Of a stretch of 64,000 nucleotides of DNA, positions 34,076 to 45,145 are shown one piece after another. The notes under the pieces are model-generated. The model did no database searches. It had not been told where the DNA came from and was given only the letters and a program-made list of their open reading frames with translations. This DNA comes from Petaurus breviceps papuanus (lineage: Eukaryota > Chordata > Mammalia > Diprotodontia > Petauridae), in the NCBI GenBank assembly GCA_028583685.1, contig JAMXIF010001118.1, positions 2,264,080-2,328,079 of the forward strand, given 5' to 3'. Numbering within the stretch: the stretch's first letter is position 1; every line of letters begins with the position of its first letter. The position numbers and the translations under genes were made by a program.

Positions 34076-34467
34076 TCTAACCATTTTCTTCCCTTCTCAA
34101 TCCTTACATGGTGCCTTGCCTCCCTATCATCTTAATTTAGAACTTGTCACATACTTCACCCCAAAAATTGAGTGAGATCAGTTTCCAAGAGTTCCCTCTT
34201 CTCCCCTCTAACTCACTGATTCCACTCAGATGCCTTCACCTACTCTCTCCTCCTTCACTTTTGTCTCATATAAAGAGGTTTTCCTTGCTAAAACAAATTC
34301 CTCCACATATAAACCTTGATCCCATTTCATCCCATCTTCTGCAATAGTTTGTTCCCTCTGTCATACCTACTTTCTCATTAATATCTAATTGCTCGTTGTT
34401 TATTATCTACTTCCCTACTGCCTACAACCACACTTATCGTTTCTCTTTTGTAAAAATAACAAAAACT

Positions 34468-34607
34468 GAGACTAAGTGGCCCAGTGAATAGAGCACTGGC
34501 CCTGGAGTCAGAAGGACCTGAGTTCAAATCTGGCCCCAGATACCGTGATACACGTACTAACCATGTGACTTTGGCAAGTCACTTAACCCCAATTGCCCTC
34601 CAAAAAA
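34468..34607 (+). mobile_element. Marsupial SINE (family A) nested in L2
   Basis: Sense SINE with 'CCAGTGAATAGAGCACTGGC', 'GAGTTCAAATCTGGCCCCAG' and 'CAAGTCACTTAACCCCAATT'. The head is slightly short. It is flanked by the 15-bp duplication AAAAATAACAAAAAC (34453-34467 and 34608-34622). Confidence 0.92.
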
Positions 34608-35366
34608 AAAAATAACAAAAACCTACCCCACTTTATCAGATCATCTCCACTAGCTATTGACTTATATCTCTGAAATTTATAGAGTCACTTACCATCGGTT
34701 CTTCTGCTTCCTCTCCTCTAACTCTCTTCTAAATCCTTCTCAGTATAACTTTTGATGTTGCCATTTAAAAGGAATTGTTTTCTTCAAGGCTTACAGTGAT
34801 CTCTTGATTGCCCAATCTAATGGACTTTTTTATTCCTTTTTGACTCTGCTGTTAACTTCTTCTCCTTGATGCTCTCTCCCCACATATTTGTGGCACTGCT
34901 CCCTCCTTCTTCCCCCCTAGGATGAAATCTAACCACTCACTTCTAGGCCTCCTTTGATAGACCTTCTTCTGGGTCATGCCCACTATTAACTGTGGGTGTC
35001 TGCCCTTGGTCTAGAGGTCTTTTCTTGTTCCTCTATACTAATTCTATTAGTGATTTCATCAGTATCCACTAATTCAATTAACACCCCTATGCCAGTGATT
35101 CTCAGATATATTTATCCAGGTCTAATCTCTTTCCTTACCTCTAGTATAATATTACCAACTGCATATAAGATATTTCTTACTGAATATTCATTCCATAGAT
35201 ATGTTAAATTCAAAATCTCCAAAATAGAACTTGTCTATTCCCCCAAATTTGCGTCTGCCAAATTTCATTACTGCTGAGGAAACAATCATCATTTGTACCA
35301 GTCTCCCAGACTTACAACCCAGGCATTAACCTTGATATCTCCCTGGCACTTGTACCACATATCCAG

Positions 35367-35400
<34 letters not shown>

Positions 35401-35481
35401 CTATCTCTCTCTCTCATATATCTATCTATCTATCTATCATCTATCTATCTAACTACCTAGCTATAATTCCCCCCCCCCCCC
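35367..35481. repeat. (TC)n (TATC)n microsatellite ending in 13 C
   Basis: TC dinucleotides, then TATC units, then a 13-base C run at 35469-35481. Confidence 0.97.
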
Positions 35482-35484
35482 AGC

Positions 35485-36085
35485 TTCCCTCTCCCCTCCT
35501 CAAGACAGCATGCAATCTGATATAGGCTATTTATGTACAATCATATTAAACATACTTCCACATTAGTCATGTTGTGAAAGAAGAATCAGAGAAAAATGGA
35601 AAAACCACAAGAGAGAAAAAACACAAAAAAGAGAAAATAGTAAGCTTTGATCTGCATTAACATAGCATGTTTTTTCCCTTGATGTAGATGGCATTTTCCA
35701 TTATGAGTCTTTTGCAATTGTCTTAGATCATTGCATTGTTGAAAAGAGCTAAGACTGACAAAGTAGGTCATTGCACAATGTAGGTGTTACTGTGTACAAT
35801 ATTCTCCTGATTCTGCTCTCTTTATTCAGCATCAGTTCTTGCAAGTCTTTCTAGGTTTTTCTGAAGTCTATCTGCTTGCCACTTCTTATGGAACAATAGT
35901 ATTCTATTGCATTCATATATCACAACTTGTTCATCCATTCCCCAATTGATGAACATCCCTTCAATTTCCAATTCTTTGCCCCCACACAAAGATTTGCAAT
36001 AAATATTTCTGTACATGTGGGTCCTTTTCCCTTTTTATGATATCTTTGGGACCACATATCCAATCTAGTTCCAAGTCATGTCATT
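35485..36085 (-). mobile_element. L1 LINE, ORF2 3' end, antisense
   Basis: Plus strand: 'TATGGAACAATAGTATTCTA', 'GTTCATCCATTCCCCAATTG', 'TGAACATCCCTTCAATTTCC', 'AATTCTTTGCCCCCACACAA' and 'CTGTACATGTGGGTCCTTTT'. This is the reverse complement of the last part of marsupial L1 ORF2. It overlaps in consensus terms with the sense L1 at 16.4-17.0 kb. Confidence 0.85.
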
Positions 36086-36159
36086 TGAACCTTCATCACC
36101 AGGAGCAGTTGGTATTTCAGTGGATAGATAGACAGGCTTTTTACAAACTATTCTTCCCT

Positions 36160-36555
36160 AACTGGTAAAATAGATAGAGCTCTGAGCTTGGAATCAGGAA
36201 GACCTCTGTTCAAATCCAGTCTCAGACACTAACTAGCTATGTGACCCAGGACTAGTCACTTAAACTCTTTATACCTCACTTTTCTCAACTATAAAATGAG
36301 GATAATAATGACTCCTACCTCCTACCTTGATGTAATGGAAAATAAGAAAATATTAATAATATCTACTACTATTACTACTGCTACTACTACTGCTGCTGAT
36401 GCTGCTACCACTACTACTACTACTAAATAGCTTACAGTTATATAATGATCATGATATTCCATTCACTGTGGTAAGTGCTTTAATATTATTATGCCTCAAA
36501 AAGCATTCAGCACAGTGCCTGTCACATAGCATGTATTACATAAAAACTCCTCTCA
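36160..36555 (+). mobile_element. MIR-type SINE with trinucleotide expansion
   Basis: Sense MIR: 'GAGCTTGGAATCAGGAAGACC', 'CTAGCTATGTGACCCAGGAC', 'AACTATAAAATGAGGATAAT'. An expanded (ACT/GCT)n lies at 36357-36427. A tail follows ('GTGGTAAGTGCTTTAATATT', 'CACAGTGCCTGTCACATAGC'). The last part could instead be a separate L2/MIR terminus. Confidence 0.7.
36357..36427. repeat. (ACT)n / (GCT)n trinucleotide microsatellite
   Basis: About 23 imperfect trinucleotide units inside the MIR tail. Confidence 0.95.
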
Positions 36556-37125
36556 GCTGAAAAAGGTAACCTTCCTAAAGTGCACATTTGACCATGTCAC
36601 CACCCTTCTCAATAAACTCCATTGGGTTCCTATTGCCTCCAGAAACATATAAAATCAAATGTTTGCCTTTCAAAGTCCTTCACAACTTGGCACCTTCCTA
36701 ATCTTCCAGTCGTCTGGTACTTTAGACCCTTAAATGTACCCTACAGTCTAGCAACATCAATTTCCTTTCTGTTTCTTGAAGAAAACACTCCATCTTCTGA
36801 CTGTTCCTTTTTACTGGCATGTTAATATTTCTGGAATGCTCTACCTTCTCACTTTCACCTTCTGGCTGCTTTCAAGATTCAGATCAAATATCAACTTCTG
36901 AAAGCTGCCTTTCATGGTCCCTTCAGATACCTTTCAGTGCCTTCCCTCTGAAAGGTTTACCAGTATACATTTTTTATGTAAAAAGCTATTCACCTGTTGT
37001 CTTCCCAATTAGAGTGTGGACTCCCTTGGAGTTAATACCATCTTTTGTCTTTCTTTATGTCCCCAGTGTTTAGCACAGTGCCTAGCATATAGCTGGTACT
37101 TACTAAATGTTTATTGACTGACAAA
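36556..37125 (+). mobile_element. L2 LINE 3' end, fairly complete
   Basis: Ordered L2 hallmarks: 'CCATGTCACCACCCTTCTCA', 'GGGTTCCTATTGCCTCCAGA', 'CCTTTCAAAGTCCTTCACAA', 'CTGGAATGCTCTACCTTCTC', 'AGAGTGTGGACTCCCTTGGA', 'GTTTAGCACAGTGCCTAGCA', 'TACTTACTAAATGTTTATTGA'. The frames of 67 and 84 residues inside it are residues of the L2 ORF2 C-terminus. Confidence 0.85.
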
Positions 37126-39096
37126 AAAATTAATGACATTATCTTTATTTATAAACCCTCACTTCTTCTCCACCAGAATATCATTAACTTTTTTAGTCTT
37201 CAACTTCTTTTACATCTCTTAATTCTCACAAATGAATAGGAACAATTCAAAAACATGTAGCCAATATTTGAGAAACAAAGTGGCCTTGATCCCAGTTTTG
37301 TTCCTCAGGGCATTTCAAATTCTTGAATTAAGAGAATGTTTTGGGGCCTAATATCTACAAAATTAGTTAATCAGCAAATAACATCCATTTAAGGTCCTTG
37401 GAGCAGAGCAGAAATAGAAAAAAATTAAGTTATTAAGCATCTATTAAAATCTTGCACTCTGCTAAGCTCTGGGTATACAAAGACACAATTCAAACATCTC
37501 CTGCTCTTAAGATGACTACATTTCATCATCATCCTGCCTTCAAGGTACCTATGGATTATTCTTGTTTATTTTCACATATTTATCCTTCTCCATCCTCTTC
37601 TTTTTCCTACCGCTAGCTCCGATTAGAAACAGTAAATCATATATGAAGAAGATAGATAGATATAACTTGCTATAACTGTGCCAAAAAAATCACAGGCTTT
37701 GTTAAAGTTTTATCAGTGTAATTGGGCTCTTTAGAAACTGTGACTATTAGATTGGAACTTTATTTTTCTCCATTCAAAAGCAAAATGGCCATTTCAACTT
37801 CATGCCATGAAAAGACTCAGATACACTAGAGTGAGATTAGAATTTTCATCAAGGCACTTATTCTAGAACCTCCTTTATGGTGAGGGTAATTAAACTGTGA
37901 ACAATGCCAAATTTTGCTGCGATATCAATAAATATGATGCTGTCCTGGGCCAGCAGTATTTCTTTGTTCTAATACTATTGCCATTTGAAAAATAAAAAGA
38001 AATTTTAGATTCTTATTATTTCCATCAAGGAATTATTTTACCTCCTACTTTATATTCTCTATGTGAAGAAGTAGCGAGGCGAGGAAGAGAAGCAATGCAA
38101 CTTCTGAAAAAATAAGCCTTGAATCAGTGGAAAGGCCAGTGGAAATCAAAGAAGTTTCAGGAAAGCACCAGAATCACTCCATTTCTGGCCTGCATAAACA
38201 ATCTGCTCTGTAATTGTGGAAATGAGTTTAGAATACAGTAACTCAGTAGGATGGGGAAGCAAGAGTAATGGCTTTGGCTCACGCACTGCACCTGCTATGG
38301 AGAGAAGCAATTAGTGGCTGGTGGACACAGCAACTTCTGTATCTCTGCAATTGAAGTCAGCCCCCACAGGACCTGGCTGATTCAGAGTAGCTGAAAAAAT
38401 GCCAGAACACACCCATGCCCACTTTCACACAGGAAACAACCAAAGCAAAATGGAACACCTGGAGCCAGACCCCAGAATTTCCATGTGCTGCTGCTGTTCC
38501 ATCTGCCCTCTGTGCCTTACGCAGGTTTTCCATTTCTGGCTTTTTGGGAAAGAGAGAGAAACAATGGAGATTCCAACTATAGAAGCATAGCTCAATGGGA
38601 GTCTTCTCCCTAAGATGTACACTTAATTTTTCCACAATTTACGAACTGAATTATGAGATAGGTGTTCAGTACTGCCTTCTAGCTGAACTGTGAAATACAG
38701 TCAGTAGAGAAATAATTGATGTGAAATGGCTTCCAAACAAAGCACTTGTCCTTCTTTAACCCCAACTATTTCATTGAGGAAAGTACTGATAAAGTGGGTC
38801 CAAAAGATGGCTTTTAATGAGTTCTTTGTACCATTTAAGACCCTACGCATTTAAGGAAACAGATTCATGTTTGTTTTTTATAAAAGAAATATAGAATCCT
38901 TATTTGATCTTTGTTTCATGATCAGAGAAAATTTGTCCTGGAAACTAGAATTAAATTGCCTTTTTGTGACCCCACTATGACTCACTACAGTAGTAGTAGA
39001 GAGATACTTTATTGTCAAAGGATTAAAGGAGAGGTGAAGTTGTTAAGTGGAAAAAAAATTCTCACAATGATTCTCCAATGAAATCTCAGTATACAT
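37126..39096. other. Repeat-poor sequence, possible conserved non-coding DNA
   Basis: About 2 kb in which I recognise no transposon. The part 37700-38760 has higher GC than its surroundings and no low-complexity tracts. A 92-residue minus-strand frame (38635-38357) and others overlap one another. None shows a family motif, so I do not call a gene. It may hold a regulatory element or an unrecognised exon. Confidence 0.4.
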
Positions 39097-39104
39097 TCTT
39101 AGAG

Positions 39105-39516
39105 TAGTGGAATCAAACTTAGAAATAAACAGGGCAAAAAAAAAACAAATTAAAGAGGGCAACTAGGTGGTTCAGTAAATAGACCACTGGCCCTGGAGTC
39201 AGGAGGACATGAATTCAAATCCAGACTCAGACACATTAAACTTACTAGCCATATGACCTTGGGCAAGTCATTTAACACCAATTGTCCTCCTTTTCCCCCC
39301 TCCAAAAAAATAAATAAGTAAACAGGGCCCACTAAACCACCCATAAGGATCCCTGCCTATGGGCCACATATTAGCTTATTTTAAAAATTTTATTTTCTGC
39401 ATTTTATTGTAGTTTTATTTATTTTGCATATTTCCCAATTGCAGTTTAATCAGGATCAGGCTGCACTCAGAGGAGCTGGCAGTCACATGCTACAGGACAC
39501 TTTTTTGACACCTCTG
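39105..39516. mobile_element. hAT-like non-autonomous DNA transposon with nested SINE
   Basis: Ends: TAGTGGAATCAAACT on the left and TTTGACACCTCTG on the right, which are imperfect inverted copies of the form CAGNGGTGTCAAA. Flanking 8-mers TCTTAGAG (39097-39104) and CTCTAGAG (39517-39524) agree at 5 of 8 bases, as an old 8-bp hAT duplication might. The body 'GGGCCCACTAAACCACCCAT', 'AAGGATCCCTGCC' and 'TTTCCCAATTGCAGTTTAAT' recalls a repeat that I associate with marsupial genomes. The SINE at 39155-39318 interrupts it. Confidence 0.5.
39155..39318 (+). mobile_element. Marsupial SINE (family A) nested in hAT-like element
   Basis: Sense SINE with head AGGGCAACTAGGTGGTTCAG, the body 'GGAGTCAGGAGGACATGAAT', and an A-rich tail. 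The target duplication TAAACAGGGC lies at 39126-39135 and 39319-39328. About 19 extra A-rich bases (39136-39154) stand between the left copy and the SINE head. Confidence 0.88.
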
Positions 39517-39529
39517 CTCTAGAGAATAG

Positions 39530-39860
39530 CCAGAATGAGTCTGGAGGCAAACCTAGGTCTTAAAGTCACTTAACCTTTCTGATCCCCAATTTCTTCATTT
39601 GTAAAACCTGAGTCATATAGCATGGTATAATAGAGACCTGATTGACTCTCAGTGGTTTGCTAGCTTTGTGAAACCTGAGCAAGTACACTTGACTTCACTT
39701 TCTTTATCTGTAAAATGGAGATAATTAGAACACCTATCTCTCAGTGCTGTTGTGAGGATAAAATGAGTTAATATACATAAAGTGTTTAACAAATCTAAAA
39801 GTGCCATACAATTCATCACTGTTGTTATCATGATCATCATCATTACTATTATTAGACTCA
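39530..39860 (+). mobile_element. Two adjacent MIR-type SINEs
   Basis: A short MIR core at 39540-39615 ('AAAGTCACTTAACCTTTCTG', 'CAATTTCTTCATTTGTAAAA'). A longer MIR follows at 39620-39860 ('CTTTCTTTATCTGTAAAATGG', 'CTCTCAGTGCTGTTGTGAGG', 'AATGAGTTAATATACATAAAG', 'TAAAAGTGCCATACAATTC'). Confidence 0.85.
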
Positions 39861-39979
39861 GAGTATTATCAGGAGAATTGTTGTCTATGAACCTTACAGT
39901 TCATAGGGAAATATGAATTGTTATTAGACAAAGAACCCATTTGTAAAATAACAGGTTTGGGGGAAGTCATAAGACAATA

Positions 39980-40198
39980 CACATATGGAATTAAAACTGG
40001 AAGGAAATTTAAAGCTTAGTTATTCTATCTAGCTATTCCATCATTAGCTATTCTAACTCTTTCATTTACAGAAGAGAAAACTTGATCCTAGAAAATTCAA
40101 GTGATTTGTCCAAAGTTTCACACACAATAAGTAGCAAAGCTTAGACTTATGCCCAGGTCTCTTTTTCCCCAGGCTAGGGCTTTGTCCATTACAACAGA
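39980..40198 (-). mobile_element. MIR-type SINE, antisense
   Basis: Plus strand: 'CATTTACAGAAGAGAAAACTT', 'AAGTGATTTGTCCAAAGTTT', 'GTAGCAAAGCTTAGACTTAT' and a head ending 'CTTTGTCCATTACAAC'. Confidence 0.7.
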
Positions 40199-40232
40199 TT
40201 TGTCAAAACTGGAAGTTGGAAGATGGAAGAAC

Positions 40233-40408
40233 TGTCTCTCTCTCTCTCTGTATGAATGAGTGTGCGTATATACATATATATGTATATAGATGTATCCATA
40301 TGTATATAGACATATATGTATATGTGTTGTGTATATGCATGTATACATATGTATTGTATGTTTATGCATATGTATGTATGCATATATAAATATATAATAC
40401 ACACACAT
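40233..40408. repeat. (CT)n and TATG-rich microsatellite
   Basis: A CT tract at 40233-40250, then a long imperfect TATG/TATA/TGTA tract. The overlapping HTHI/IYIH frames are artefacts. Confidence 0.95.
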
Positions 40409-40410
40409 TT

Positions 40411-41020
40411 AAGTACTAAATCATGTACAAATTGCAAGTACCAAAGGAAATCAAGGAGAGATTAATTTAAAAGTATCATTTCCTTACCCCAAATTTGTGC
40501 ATTCAAAACAAGTTTATCTATTAGAATATTATCTGTAGATTCCTTGCCATCCTTAAGATTTAAGGGCTTTTTGTTGTTGTTATTATAAGAAACTTCTACT
40601 GTGAAAGCTCCTAAGTGGTGTGAACACTAGTAGCTCTTGGAGGATGTCTACTGAGACAAGCTACTCTGGCTTCATGGAAGACATTAGATTAACACAGTAT
40701 GGTTTCTGGTCCCTAACCTGTGACAGTACCTCCCACTCCCTAGAGCTTAGAGAAAGACCCCCATTGGACTCCTGGGGAGAGAGGCTGTGTTTGGAGGTAG
40801 CTAAGGATCTTGATAGTCCTGATGCAGGTAAAGTAGGTCTTTTGCTCTTTTGAGCTTCATGGGATGAGATTGCTCAAATGACTCCTCTCAGGACCTAAAT
40901 GACTGGGCACTTGTACTTTTCATTCCTTCTCTTGGTCTGGGTAAGCTTTCCCTACCTGCCTACAGTGAGAAAGAGACAGAGGAGGCAGTTTGGAGTGTGC
41001 TATCACAAAGTCTTCCTTTC
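40411..41020. other. Unassigned, relatively GC-rich sequence
   Basis: 40600-41000 is richer in GC than most of the window and lacks named repeats. A 77-codon frame at 40620-40853 has no recognisable family and no supporting context. Confidence 0.45.
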
Positions 41021-41213
41021 TGACTACCTAATTCTTCTCTATCATTCAAGGTTAAACACAAAGTCATCCTCTACAAAGTATCTCCTATGTAAGTCCATAT
41101 TTAACATTCCCTTCTCTGACCTCTGATAATATCAACCTGTTTCAAAGTATAATATTTAGTCGTTTGTTGTTTTACTGTTAGCCTTACTAAACAGAAAGCT
41201 ATTCAGAGTCTAG

Positions 41214-41253
<40 letters not shown>

Positions 41254-41395
41254 GCATTTTTTAGAACTGTGATGGGCTCAGTGAAGACATCGGGTAACTG
41301 AGTACCTACTCTGCCAACAAGATTTCCCAGAACATTTCTTTTATTTCAACTGCCTTCTCTTTCATTCTGCCTACACTAATAAATCCTCATTGACT
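41021..41395 (+). mobile_element. L2 3' end with internal (AC)n
   Basis: 'TCATTCAAGGTTAAACACAA', 'AAAGTATCTCCTATGTAAGT' and 'TTAACATTCCCTTCTCTGAC' follow the L2 order (CTTCAAGgCtcAactCAAAt..., GAAGcCttccCT...). An (AC)n tract at 41215-41252 lies near its end. Confidence 0.55.
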
Positions 41396-41977
41396 GACTG
41401 ACTGACATAGCACTTAGTTTCTTTCATTTGTCCTTTCTCTAACACTTTAAAATCACCTCCTCTCTTTCCGATAACTCCACCTGTGAAACTGTTCACAAAG
41501 ATAACTAAGACAAGCCCTGCAGCGAACACAAAGAAAGGATATTTAGGAATTCTTAGCTATTTTTCTAAAAATTTTATCTTTCCATTCCTTTGTTTTTCAA
41601 AATTTGCTAATAAAAATAAAAAGTTATAAAAAGAGCTTTCTTCCATGCTTTCCTAATATATCTACTTGCATCTATTAAACAATGTAGTTTAATCCAGTAC
41701 TCTTAGCAGATCTGAGATTCCATCAATATTGGCAATCTCTCCCACAATGCTCCTCACAATCCATCTATGTCTATCTATCCTGTACAGTCTTTGGCAATAA
41801 GTCATAATGTAGGTTCATTCAATTTGCCATGGCTCTTCTTTATGACCACTTGGCATTATCTACATACAACTGAAAGTTATCCCAACCTTATAAACTACCT
41901 TACATGTTAAATAATTTTTTCTGTTATTCTTAATTGCTATAATTTAGAAATAGATTTTAGCCTTACTTATAATAATC
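41396..41977. other. Unassigned sequence
   Basis: No named repeat or coding potential. A TGACTGACTGAC triplet lies at 41393-41404. Confidence 0.5.
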
Positions 41978-42229
41978 GTTTGTTGTTGTGTAGTCATATC
42001 TGATGCTTTGTGACCCCATTTGGGTTTGTTTTTGGCAAAGATACTGGAGTGGTTTGCCATTTCCTCTTCCAGCTTATTTTACAGATGAAATGACTGAGGC
42101 AAGCAGGGTTAAGTCATTTCCTCAGGGTCACACAGCAAGTAAGTGTCTGAGGCCAGATTTAAACTCAGGAAGATAAATCTTCCTGACTCCAGGCCCAGCA
42201 GTTGATCCACTGCACCACCCAGCTGCCCC
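41978..42229 (-). mobile_element. SINE family C, antisense, nearly full length
   Basis: Plus strand from the tail: 'GTTTGTTGTTGTGTAGTCAT', 'ATACTGGAGTGGTTTGCCAT', 'TTCCTCTTCCAGCTTATTTT', 'ACAGATGAAATGACTGAGGC', 'AGGGTCACACAGCAAGTAAG', 'CACTGCACCACCCAGCTGCC'. On its own strand it has a tRNA head, a MIR-like core and a BovB/RTE-like tail. Confidence 0.92.
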
Positions 42230-43690
42230 ATGATAAGAATTTAAAGGATCATTTAAAAAAATAAGCAAAAATTATGTTCTTCCAATTCTTTTGTGTGATA
42301 CTTCTTTTTAAGATTTTTTTTATCTAAAAATGTCTTTACTATTCTAACTCAGTAACAACACCCCCTTAACAGTCTTCCATAGAAGATAATAAGGAGGAAA
42401 AATACAATTGACATGTGTCTGTGGATGCTGTTCCAAAAGAACTTTTAGACAAATTCCTAAGGACGTATGATTATTGTCACACAGGATTAACAATGAATAT
42501 CTTTTATTAGTTGGTTTCTATAGAGGTTTAGAATCTAAATGTTCATGTAAACAAAATTAGTAAAGCCAAACAAGTATCTATGTGTCTGGTAGCTTTCATT
42601 CTAAAAAGAGACAAAGGCAGTATTAATGGAATAACTTATCTTCCTATATATATGAGCACAAGAATGAACTTTCATGATCCTATTTTCTCTTAATGGATAT
42701 TTAGTCAAATAAAGGCACAATTGGTACAGTCAGTTCACATTCCTTAACAGTATCAAATGGAATTGTGATGCTGCTACAGCTGAAGAAAACCTTCTGTTCC
42801 CAGGGCCATTCTGTATTGGTAACTGTGACACAAGTGCATGTTTTACAAATTCATAGCATTTCAGCACAGCAGAAATCAACACTAAGAGTTGTCTAGAAAA
42901 GGAAAACTTCGGGGAATGCATGCGATTCAGAAACAGTTATCATACTGTTCCCTGTGCTTTGAAAACAGAAAAAAAGAACTGATTTCAGAAAATGTATAGT
43001 GATGAAACTTGAAAGAAAACATGCATAAGAAATTGATTCACTGCTGAGCCTCTTCTAATAACCAAGTTGCAGCTGTAGCTAAATGTTTGTTCCCCAAAAC
43101 ATCCAGGGAGCACTTTCCCCAGGTGTTTGGTTAGCTAGCCTTTTGAACAAATCAGATTTAGAAAGCTTGTGGTCCCTAAAACTGAAGATCTAAATCATAA
43201 GCTGTCCTCTTCAAAAGAAAGAAAGAAAAGCCCAGTGGAAACAATGAATTTTATTCCATTTTGGCCATTGCTTAGACACTTCAAAATTAAACTTTTAAAA
43301 TTTAGCAAATGTCTTCTCCATCGAATATTATAGTTTTCTTACATTTTTTTTTAACAGTTTGCCTTTACACTAGGATCTTGGTGATATTTCAGGAATCTTG
43401 CAGTTGACAGAGCCTTCCAATTTAAATATACCAATGTTATAGTTATTGTGGCTGTTTTCTACATGTTATTTATTACCTTTGTATATTTCTTATCTACATT
43501 ACATTTGAATTTCATTTTTCCTACCTTAGAAAAGGTATTTTCTTTTGAACCAAGGTACCACTGTCTGACAGTAGCAAAATGGCATGCCACTAACAACCAC
43601 CCTGAGCAATAGGAAGGAACATTGAGAGGCAAAGAAAGGAGATGTGGAGAATAAAGGAGGCAGAGGAGGAACATGCAGGATATGGTGGTT
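42230..43690. other. Unassigned, repeat-poor sequence
   Basis: No transposon that I recognise. 42720-43240 is moderately GC-rich and complex, and could be conserved non-coding DNA. No reading frame is convincing. Confidence 0.4.
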
Positions 43691-43694
43691 AAGC

Positions 43695-43697
<3 letters not shown>

Positions 43698-43754
<57 letters not shown>
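43698..43754. repeat. (GT)n microsatellite, 57 bp
   Basis: About 28 uninterrupted GT units. HTHTHT frames on the minus strand come from it. Confidence 0.98.
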
Positions 43755-43756
<2 letters not shown>

Positions 43757-43984
43757 CAATAAAATGCCCCCAAGAATTGCTTCAGTATTCTTGCACTATA
43801 GGCTTGCATCCCTATAGTCTAAATACAGGCCAAAATTAGACCAATTCCCAACAGAGATCTGAAAAGAGCCAGCTTCCATGGAAGAGAGTCAAAGTGAAAT
43901 TAAAAAAAAAAATACTTGCTTGTAATAAGTTAATCACTTCAGAGAATTTATCTTTATAAAAATTTGAAAAATAAAAAAAATGCT

Positions 43985-45145
43985 TCACTGCTAATCCTCT
44001 CCTTCTACATACATTTTTTCTTCTCTGGGTGGCTCCTTATTTTCTGCTGGTTCTCCTTTAACCCATCTAACCTTTCTTTTTTGATCTCCTTTGCTTTATC
44101 TGTCTTTATACATGCCACTCTCATTATCTGTAGGTGTTCCCTATAACTCTGTCCCAGGACCTGTTTTCTTTTCCCCTGAATATTAACTCTTTAGGGCCCA
44201 TGGGTTAAAATAAGTCTCTCCCCTGAGCTCCAGTTCCCTATTATATACTAACCACTAGACATTTCTAACTGGATTTCCTTTATGTATATCAAACTCATTA
44301 TCTTCAAAACATACTTCATTTTCTTTTCCTGACCTCATTTACTGTTGAAGGCTCCTTCATCCTATCAATCATCCAGATTAGAAACCTCATTGTCATCCTG
44401 AACTCTTCACTCTTATTCAGCCCCCCAAATCCAATCTGTTTCCAAATCCTATCATTCAAAGGCATCTTTCATATATGTCCCTTTTTCTCTCTTCACAGAA
44501 CCACTTCCCTAGTTCAGGCCTTCATCACCTCTTGGTTGAAATATTGAACAGCTTTCTAAACACTGTCTTTATACTTTTAATTCCCTCCTACAAGTAGTAA
44601 CCATAGTTATTTTTCCCAAAGCATAAGTCCAGCCAGGTCACACATCTTCCTCCTACCCCCAATTCAATAACCTCCGGTCATACCCCATTACCTCTAGGAT
44701 CAGATAGGAACATCTTTGTTCTGCATTTAAAGTTTTTCACATCTTGATCCCTTCTTACCTTTCCATCCTTCTTACACATAAATTCCCTCTATGTAATGTT
44801 CAATACAGTCATACTGGCCTATTTCTGTTCCTCACACAACACTCTTATTTCCCATCTCAATTCTTTAGTATTACCTGACTCTCATGCCTAAAATATTTTA
44901 ACTCTTCACCTCTACCTTGTAGAATCCCTGGCTTCCTGCAAGAGTCAGTTCAAATGGCACTTTCTGCATCTACATAGCTTCTATCTTGTATACATCTATT
45001 TATATGCATGTTGATCACTCAATTAGAATGTAAACTCATTAAGGGCCAGGACTACTTTTTCTTTTTCTTTGGATGTCCATAGTTCAGCATAGTACCTGAA
45101 TAGTAAAAGCCACATAAGGAGTGCCTAATAAGAATTTCTTGATGA
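43985..45145 (+). mobile_element. L2 LINE, last 1.16 kb
   Basis: The longest sense L2 here: 'TTCTGCTGGTTCTCCTTTAA' near 44042, 'GTTCCCTATAACTCTGTCCC' near 44136 (where GVPQGSVLGP is expected), 'CCTCATTGTCATCCTGAACT' near 44386, 'CCAATCTGTTTCCAAATCCT' near 44431, 'CAGGCCTTCATCACCTCTTG', 'AAGGGCCAGGACTACTTTTT' and a terminus 'GTGCCTAATAAGAATTTCTT'. Many stops. L2 is a CR1-clade LINE whose reverse transcriptase copies its own 3' end. Confidence 0.85.

Larger units (their letters stand above)
33690..35360 (+). mobile_element. L2 LINE, ORF2 region, with MIR and SINE insertions
   Basis: Pyrimidine-rich sense L2 coding sequence: 'TCGGCCCTCACTTCTGCAAG' at about 33818, 'TTCTTCTCCTTGATGCTCTC' near 34855, 'GTCTGCCCTTGGTCTAGAGG' near 35000 (the CPLGLEVF peptide where the QGSVLGPLLF motif is expected), and then 'AATTTGCGTCTGCCAAATTTC' near 35247. 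A MIR (33888-34075) and a SINE (34468-34607) interrupt it. The 3' end is lost in the microsatellite at 35.37 kb. Dead copy. Confidence 0.7.
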
